A DNA stretch of 64,000 nt. Origin: Candidatus Enterocloster excrementipullorum. Lineage in GTDB: Bacteria > Bacillota > Clostridia > Lachnospirales > Lachnospiraceae. This document shows positions 59,276 through 64,000 of the stretch, piece by piece. Position numbers and translations under genes: made by a program. The DNA is taken from contig DWWT01000034.1 of assembly GCA_019119575.1 (NCBI GenBank), positions 1-64,000 of the forward strand. The letters run 5' to 3'. The notes under the pieces were generated by a model that was not told the DNA's origin, did no database searches, and was given only the letters and a program-made list of their open reading frames with translations. Each line of letters starts with the position of its first letter. Positions within the stretch are counted from its first letter, which is position 1.

Positions 59276-59950
59276 ATGGCCAGCTTTATTTTTCCTCTCC
59301 TATACGGCCTTGGAGGTATGCTTACAGGCAGTCTTCTGCGTCTGGCCCTGCTGCGCATCGGGGTGCCGGCCCGAAGGGGCTGTCTTCCCCCGACTGAAGG
59401 TCTCCTCTGTTTCCTGTCTATTTTGTGCTGCCTTGTCCACGGCCCCGGGCTTTACTCCGCACTCTGCTGCCTGCTTTTCGCCCTGCTCCTGGCTGCCGCC
59501 CGTATTGACGCAGCTTTTTTGTATATACCGGATGAAATTCCCATCCTCATTGTCCTGCTGTCCGTCATCTGCGCGGCATCCGGATTTCTCCCGGTTCCGT
59601 CCCCGGCCTGCGGCATTCTTCTATCCCCGGCTTGGAGGCTGGCAGGCGCGCTTTCCTGCGGCGGAATCCTTTTGGTTCTGCGTGTTTTCACTCGGGGAGG
59701 CGTCGGCCTGGGAGATGTGAAGCTTATGTCTGCCTGCGGCCTTTTCCTCGGCCCGCCTCTTTCGCTGCTCGCCCTGTTCGGCGCCTATGCCCTGGCCGGC
59801 ATATGGTATGCTCCCCTCCTGCTTCTCGGAAAAGTGGACAGGAAAACCCCGGTGCCCATGGCGCCCTTTTTCTTTGTATCCCTCTCTGCTGCTGTCCTGT
59901 GGGGAGAAGCGATTCTTCGCTGGTATACGGGCATCTTCCTCTTTCTTTAA
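59276..59950 (+). CDS. Prepilin peptidase, minimal form
   Basis: 224 residues from ATG 59276 (GAGGTG upstream). Of the aspartate protease pair, one Asp is in ARIDAAFLYIPDEIP and the other in GGVGLGDVKLMSACG; GxGxGDxKL is the hallmark motif. The N-terminal part has no CxxC pairs and no clear methyltransferase domain, so the enzyme is a cut-down form that likely cleaves but may not N-methylate. It is the only plus-strand gene in the cluster; its stop (TTAA palindrome) overlaps the end of the PilX-like gene on the other strand. Confidence 0.88.
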   Translation: MASFIFPLLYGLGGMLTGSLLRLALLRIGVPARRGCLPPTEGLLCFLSILCCLVHGPGLYSALCCLLFALLLAAARIDAAFLYIPDEIPILIVLLSVICAASGFLPVPSPACGILLSPAWRLAGALSCGGILLVLRVFTRGGVGLGDVKLMSACGLFLGPPLSLLALFGAYALAGIWYAPLLLLGKVDRKTPVPMAPFFFVSLSAAVLWGEAILRWYTGIFLFL

Positions 59951-60576
59951 GGCATTTCGGCCCAATAGCGGTACACCCGCTCTCCGGTCGTGCAGATCCG
60001 TCCTTCTTCCTCCTCAAAAGGGCCGGGAAGCACAAGGGTTTTCCCGCCTTCGCTGTCAAATCGGATTTCTCCGCCAAGGCAGAAGGTAAATCCCTCCGCT
60101 TCTACACGTGTGTGTACATATGCCTGCCCGTCATAGGGAAACGCGCGCAGAAGGATTTCCGCACGCATGCCATCCATCTTTCCTTCGCCGCGGGATATGT
60201 ATTCCCGGCCTTCCATCTCTCCCCGCAAAAATTCCTCCCATTCATCCGCATCCCCTCGGTCTTCCTCTTCCTCTCCGGGATCCGCCTCCCCGGCGTAATC
60301 CGCCAAAGTTTCCCGGCAGTCCCGCAGGAAGCGATCCCATATCTGGTTCATTGCCCGGGAACTTCCCTCATTGACTGCCTGGCAAAAAGACTGATGAAGC
60401 GAACGCGCCGCGGCCTGCGCCTGTCCGTACCGCATCATTCCCGTAAGCTCCTGCCGGCTGTAAACGCCTGCTGTCATATACCCCATTCCAAGAACGGCTA
60501 AGAGGGCAGCAAGAAATACCGCATACAGCACCGTGCTGCCTCTGCGCCCCTGATTCATCTCCGGCCTATCTGCCAT
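59947..60576 (-). CDS. PilX-like membrane-anchored protein of the pilus cluster
   Basis: 209 residues from ATG 60576 (GGAGG nine bases upstream; the frame runs to 60594). The N-terminus RRGSTVLYAVFLAALLAVLGMGYMTAGVYSRQEL has a single helix after Gly-Ser but lacks the FTLxE cleavage site, as in PilX and TadE-like proteins. The rest is acidic (GEADPGEEEEDRGDADEWEE). Its start lies 11 bases inside the end of the GspJ-like gene. The function is unknown; it sits in the pilin operon. Confidence 0.75.
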   Translation of the reverse strand: MADRPEMNQGRRGSTVLYAVFLAALLAVLGMGYMTAGVYSRQELTGMMRYGQAQAAARSLHQSFCQAVNEGSSRAMNQIWDRFLRDCRETLADYAGEADPGEEEEDRGDADEWEEFLRGEMEGREYISRGEGKMDGMRAEILLRAFPYDGQAYVHTRVEAEGFTFCLGGEIRFDSEGGKTLVLPGPFEEEEGRICTTGERVYRYWAEMP

Positions 60577-61018
60577 TGTCCCTTCCCTCCTCATACAGGG
60601 AAATAAATGTCCTCTCCTCCCGCCAGAGCAGCTCTTCGTCCTCCAGAACCATTACCCGCGCCTTCACCCGGCCGTATTCCGGTTCGAAAAATTCCAGCTG
60701 GATCTCCCAAGATGCCTCATCCCAAAACATTTCCTTTGTCAGGGTATATTCCCGGCGTCCTTCCTCTTCCATTGTCCAAAAGCGCAGCCTTTCCGGACGG
60801 GCCGGATCCACAGAAAACCTAAATCCCAGGCTGAGTGTCTCGTCTATAAGCGTGCAAACCCGCTCCGCCTGGAAACGCGCTCCGCGCATTTTTCCATGCC
60901 GTCCGTACAAGGAAATCTGCTGCGAGAAGAACGCTGCGGCAAAAACAGCCGCCATTGTTCCAACCGCCACAGTCAGCACTGCCTCCAGCAATGTAAATCC
61001 TCCGCGTTCTTTACTCAT
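60566..61018 (-). CDS. GspJ-like pseudopilin
   Basis: 150 residues from ATG 61018, overlapping the upstream pilin gene by 8 bases (ATGAGTAA). The N-terminus MSKERGGFTLLEAVLTVAVGTMAAVFAAAFFSQQISLYGRHGK has the cleavage site with Glu5 (G-FTLLE). A soluble domain follows with FSVDPARPERLRFWTMEEEGRREYTLTKEMFW, resembling minor pseudopilins of the GspJ type. The frame runs back to 61189 but the first 57 residues have no start signal. Cleaved by the prepilin peptidase; role in priming assembly is inferred. Confidence 0.82.
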   Translation of the reverse strand: MSKERGGFTLLEAVLTVAVGTMAAVFAAAFFSQQISLYGRHGKMRGARFQAERVCTLIDETLSLGFRFSVDPARPERLRFWTMEEEGRREYTLTKEMFWDEASWEIQLEFFEPEYGRVKARVMVLEDEELLWREERTFISLYEEGRDNGR

Positions 61019-61343
61019 GCCTGTAAAATTCCACAGCGGCTTCCCCATACTCCCAGCGTGCGGCCGCCCGATGGATTTCAAATCGTTCTTCCGCGCTGTT
61101 CTCCCCATTCTCCCGTGTAAAAAGAATACGCAGTTCTTTCCCCGTCTCCTCCCCTTCGCCGGATAAAGCCATCTCCCTCGCCTCCTCAAATGCGCTTCTC
61201 ATATCTGTCTCCCAAGATAAGCGTTTTCCCTCTGCGGCCATCATCGCCGTAAACCCCAATACAACCGTAAGAATCATCGAAAATCCCACAATTGTCTCAA
61301 TCAGTGTGAACCCCTGTCCGCCCCTGCGGCTTTTCCTCCGCAT
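61011..61343 (-). CDS. GspI-like pseudopilin
   Basis: 110 residues from ATG 61343 (MRRKSRRGGQGFTLIETIVGFSMILTVVLGFTAMMAAEG). The G-FTLIE site with Glu5 and a hydrophobic helix identify it as a prepilin; size fits GspI. The frame extends to 61388 without start signal. It overlaps the end of the PilO/GspM-like gene by 47 bases and the start of the GspJ-like gene by 8 bases, so the run is translationally coupled. Cleaved by the prepilin peptidase at 59276-59950. Confidence 0.85.
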   Translation of the reverse strand: MRRKSRRGGQGFTLIETIVGFSMILTVVLGFTAMMAAEGKRLSWETDMRSAFEEAREMALSGEGEETGKELRILFTRENGENSAEERFEIHRAAARWEYGEAAVEFYRHE

Positions 61344-61884
61344 AACAATAAACCACCTCCATTCTGCCTTCCAGCATACCCTCCTCATTCTCTTCCGCTG
61401 AAAGGGCTTTCAAAAAGACACTTTTCTCCCTGCGGTCTATCTCCCCGGCCATGCGGCTGAGCGCATCCATATTCCCGCATCGAATGTCCAGCAGAACATG
61501 TACTTCAAATATACCGTCCTGCTCTGTAACCGGCTCCCGACTTTCCAGCTTCCAGATTTCGACCCCGGCTTCGGCTGCCAGAGCCTGCAGGTCACTGTCT
61601 ATAAACGCGCTGTCCAAGCCGATGTAGAAAAAATCTTCTGCCTGATCCGGCCTGTCCCGGTATTCGGAGAGAAGATCCGCCTGCCGAACATATGCCGCCA
61701 TCTCCGCCCGGCGTTCCTTCTCCGCGGCCATGGTGCGGCGCAGCTCCTCCATTTCCTTCCCGGCCGGGCCGATCACCAGCCGGATCGCTCCCGTCCAAAC
61801 AAGAAGAATCCCCAAAATTCCAAGGAGAATCTTTTCTCTTTCCGTCAGGTGTCCGGCCTTTCTTTTGCTTTCAATCCCCTTCAT
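61297..61884 (-). CDS. GspM/PilO-like assembly protein
   Basis: 195 residues from ATG 61884 (GGGAGGCGGAGG upstream); the frame extends to 62004 through the end of the upstream gene. A cytoplasmic N-terminus (MKGIESKRKAGHLTEREK), one membrane segment (ILLGILGILLVWTGAIRLVIG) and a coiled-coil region (AGKEMEELRRTMAAEKERRAEMAAYVRQ) precede a ferredoxin-like outer domain, the layout of PilO and GspM. It pairs with the L-like protein encoded upstream, overlapping it by 14 bases. Identity rests on layout and position. Confidence 0.75.
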   Translation of the reverse strand: MKGIESKRKAGHLTEREKILLGILGILLVWTGAIRLVIGPAGKEMEELRRTMAAEKERRAEMAAYVRQADLLSEYRDRPDQAEDFFYIGLDSAFIDSDLQALAAEAGVEIWKLESREPVTEQDGIFEVHVLLDIRCGNMDALSRMAGEIDRREKSVFLKALSAEENEEGMLEGRMEVVYCYAEEKPQGRTGVHTD

Positions 61885-63229
61885 CCTCCGCCTCCCAAAG
61901 TACCATTTCCAGCTGCCCTTGTATCTGACCGGAGTCCTCATCCCTTTCCCAGAGCACATGGGATACCCGTATAAATTCTCCTGTCTGCCGGAGACGTTCT
62001 TCAAGGGCCGGAATATCTTCCGGGGAATCTGTCAAAATCTGAAGGAAAAGCGTCCCCTCCTCGCTCTCATACCGCATCCCTTTCGCCCGGCCGCCTGCTC
62101 CCATTGCCTGTTTGACCGCATAAATCCGGGATTCTATACCCGCCTTTTTACCATATCTTCTTTCCAGCTCGGTTCGTGCCTTCTGAGATTGATCCAGCGC
62201 CTCTGCTTCACGGTACAATGATTCATGATCCGCATCCCGCTCCGCCTGAAAAGCAGAAAATTCCTCCCGCACCTTTCTTTCGCGAACCAGGAACGCACCG
62301 GACACCGCTATAGCCGCCAGACAATTGCAGAGAACAAAAGCCATACCCGCCTTCTCCAGGCTGCGCGCTCCTGCTCCCCTCGAAAAATTCGGGAATGCCA
62401 GCATCCTCCTGCCCGCCTTCTTTTTCAAGCAGCGGATCTCCCGGCGAAAATCCACAATACGGCAGGGAATTCCCAGCCTCTCCTCCAAGTAGGGAGCCGC
62501 TTCCCGCGCACGGGGCCCAAATGGCCTGTCAAGGATCACCTTGTCTGCAGCCGCTAACTCTTTCATCTCACACACAAGCATCTCTGCCAGCGCAGCAATC
62601 TCCTCCCACAATATTTTCTCGCCGCCAAGACGGACAAATGTCTTTGGCCGCAGGGAAGATTCTTTAAAGCAGACGCAGCATCCCTTCCATATCCCATACA
62701 GTTTTACTCGTGTTTCCCGAATCTCAATGCAGATCAGCGCCTGTTCTCTCCCCAGACTTCCCGCCAGGAAGCTCAACGCGCTCATGCGCACAAGTGCTCT
62801 GCCAGGATGTACTCCTTCTCGCTCCAGCGTTTCTTTTAGTTTTTCCAAAAATTTCCGTTGGGTATAATACACCGTCCCCATCGGCATTCCGTTTTTTCCC
62901 CGAAACAGTTCAACCGCTGCCGCCAAATCCTCCGTCTCTTCTTTTCTGGCCCGCAGCATGTATTCTGCCATCCGGCGCATCTGCCGGGCATTTCCCGGCG
63001 GAAGAGAAAATACGGCACGCTTCACCCCGGCCTCCAGGACAAGATCAACGCGCTTTCCCTTGAGTCCCCATTCCCGGATCAGGTCATGTATGGGCCTTTC
63101 CAATTTTCCGTCAAAGGGGCGCTCCGTCCAGACTACCGTTCTCTTTCGCTCTCCGCCGATTCCGCACAGATGCTCTTTTACTCCCAAGTAAATAACGCGT
63201 TCCTCATCCAGGCAAAAATAGTGTCTCAT
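61871..63229 (-). CDS. GspL-like (PilM-PilN fused) assembly protein
   Basis: 452 residues from ATG 63229 (AAGGAAAGGAAAATAC upstream). The first 280 residues are a cytoplasmic actin-like PilM/GspL domain, seen in RAVFSLPPGNARQMRRMAEYML and ALICIEIRETRVKLYGIWKG; then one membrane helix (about 296-315, FVLCNCLAAIAVSGAFLV) and a coiled coil plus PilN/GspL outer domain (EEGTLFLQILTDSPEDIPALEERLRQTGEFIRVSHVLW). Thus PilM and PilN functions lie in one chain, as in GspL of Gram-negative type II systems. It should link the ATPase to the membrane platform. Confidence 0.75.
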   Translation of the reverse strand: MRHYFCLDEERVIYLGVKEHLCGIGGERKRTVVWTERPFDGKLERPIHDLIREWGLKGKRVDLVLEAGVKRAVFSLPPGNARQMRRMAEYMLRARKEETEDLAAAVELFRGKNGMPMGTVYYTQRKFLEKLKETLEREGVHPGRALVRMSALSFLAGSLGREQALICIEIRETRVKLYGIWKGCCVCFKESSLRPKTFVRLGGEKILWEEIAALAEMLVCEMKELAAADKVILDRPFGPRAREAAPYLEERLGIPCRIVDFRREIRCLKKKAGRRMLAFPNFSRGAGARSLEKAGMAFVLCNCLAAIAVSGAFLVRERKVREEFSAFQAERDADHESLYREAEALDQSQKARTELERRYGKKAGIESRIYAVKQAMGAGGRAKGMRYESEEGTLFLQILTDSPEDIPALEERLRQTGEFIRVSHVLWERDEDSGQIQGQLEMVLWEAEDEGD

Positions 63230-63249
63230 GTATTTTCCTTTCCTTCTCC

Positions 63250-64000
63250 TCAAAGCATGGAGGAATACATCTGAAATACAGGTGTCATAACCGCCAAAAT
63301 CATTCCGCCCACCACAATGGCCATAATGAGAATCATTGCCGGTTCCAGGAGCACCACCATCTGATTTACTGCCCGTTCTGCCTCCTTCTCATAGTAAATT
63401 CCCGCCTCCCCCAATACCTGGTCCAGACGGCCTGATTCTTCTCCCGCTGCCACCATGGACACAAATACCGGCAGGAAAATATTCGCCTCCTCAAGCGACC
63501 CGGACAGGAGCCTTCCTCTTTTCAGTTCCTCCGCCACATCCTTCAATGATTTGCGGATGTAAGAATTTCCCATGACCTGTCCCGTCAGATCCAGGGCCTC
63601 TAAAATCCCTGCTCCGTTTCCGTAAAGGATCCCGAAGGTCTGTGAAAAACGGGCGGTATCAATGGTTTTTACTATTTTCCCAATAACTGGAATATGAATT
63701 ATGGCGCGATCCAGCGCAAGACGCACGGAAGGGATATGGAAAATCCCAATAAGCAGGACTGCCGGAACCGGAACAAACAGCAAAGGCTGCGCTCCATGGC
63801 TTCCCATATATGCACCGGCTTCTAATAGGATTCTTGTAAACAGCGGAAGGGGCTGTCCCTCCAGAAGAGACACAAACTGCGGCAAAACCTCTGCCACCAG
63901 AAAAATTGATACAAACACTGTCGCCGCAAACAGAATCAGCGGATAGATCATAGCCGTGCGGATTTTTCCTCCCAACTCCCTCTGCCGCTCATAATACTCC
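63250..64000 (-). CDS. Type II secretion/pilus platform protein, GspF/PilC type, 3' part
   Basis: The frame stays open to the window edge, so the N-terminus is missing; about 249 residues are visible. The visible part has the GspF pattern: EYYERQRELGGKIRTAMIYPLILFAATVFVSIFLVAEVLPQF, later PVIGKIVKTIDTARFSQTFGILYGNGAGILEALDLTGQVMGN and the final membrane helix with GDMILAVMTPVFQMYSSM-like ending (AIVVGGMILAVMTPVFQMYSSML). It is the inner-membrane platform of the machine and works with the ATPase. First gene (in this view) of the operon; the stop lies 20 bases before the L-like start. Confidence 0.94.
   Translation of the reverse strand, partial: EYYERQRELGGKIRTAMIYPLILFAATVFVSIFLVAEVLPQFVSLLEGQPLPLFTRILLEAGAYMGSHGAQPLLFVPVPAVLLIGIFHIPSVRLALDRAIIHIPVIGKIVKTIDTARFSQTFGILYGNGAGILEALDLTGQVMGNSYIRKSLKDVAEELKRGRLLSGSLEEANIFLPVFVSMVAAGEESGRLDQVLGEAGIYYEKEAERAVNQMVVLLEPAMILIMAIVVGGMILAVMTPVFQMYSSML

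Noticed and set aside
1-64000. CRISPR arrays, tRNA or rRNA genes, insertion sequences, prophage genes
   Set aside because: I looked for direct-repeat arrays, cloverleaf-like sequences, transposase motifs and phage structural genes and saw none. The repeats found are short hairpin elements.

Overview
The window looks like a chromosomal segment of a Gram-positive, spore-forming Clostridia, most likely Lachnospiraceae (an Enterocloster/Hungatella-like genome is a guess). Reasons: strong AGGAGG-type ribosome binding sites, a T-box leader on proS, a short archaeal/eukaryal-type ProRS, a YtvI-like sporulation membrane protein, and LacI-, GntR- and OmpR-type regulators. Composition is about 50% GC. 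Almost everything is on the minus strand; the plus-strand genes are a partial Fic protein (1-1044), a hemolysin III-family protein (32541-33212) and a prepilin peptidase (59276-59950). No tRNA, rRNA, CRISPR array, insertion sequence or phage gene was seen.

Layout. 1-7471: Fic protein, arginase-like protein, SanA/YdcF-like protein, RidA, CCA-adding enzyme, ProRS with T-box, YtvI-like protein. 7596-15748: a LacI-controlled catabolic locus with cupin, LacI regulator, flavoprotein, two SDR dehydrogenases and a complete TRAP transporter; the promoter carries two identical LacI-type operators. 15842-24187: a cytidylate kinase-like protein, then a sugar ABC transporter operon with an enolase-superfamily enzyme and a metallo-beta-lactamase-fold hydrolase, next to a PrpR-type regulator whose AAA+ domain has lost its catalytic motifs. 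24346-29422: a membrane-anchored alpha/beta hydrolase with a polytopic C-terminal half, and a SERCA-like P-type ATPase behind a yybP-ykoY (manganese) riboswitch. 29455-31386: a YtrA-type regulator with an ABC exporter. 31547-33510: a RluA pseudouridine synthase gene holding a striking cluster of DnaA boxes, a hemolysin III-family protein and a GIY-YIG protein. 33642-39971: two-component system, large surface protein and ABC transporter in one operon.

40365-47003: an operon that reads as uptake and breakdown of Amadori compounds (fructosyl-amino acids): GntR regulator, FrlD-like kinase, FrlB-like deglycase, polar amino-acid ABC transporter, plus an amidohydrolase and a YjbQ protein. 47201-56709: polyphosphate genes (ppx-ppk), an AAA protein, PheA, PlsC, a CmpB-like protein and cardiolipin synthase. 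56743-64000: a type II secretion/type IV pilus-like assembly cluster (E, F, L-like, M-like, four pseudopilins, a PilX-like protein and a divergent minimal prepilin peptidase) that runs off the end of the window.

Short hairpin-rich intergenic repeats with a CTGAACTGTT core recur between genes, best developed at 9041-9196. The strongest leads for follow-up are the DnaA-box cluster at 31819-32154, the Amadori locus, the motif-less PrpR-type regulator and the riboswitch-controlled SERCA-like pump.
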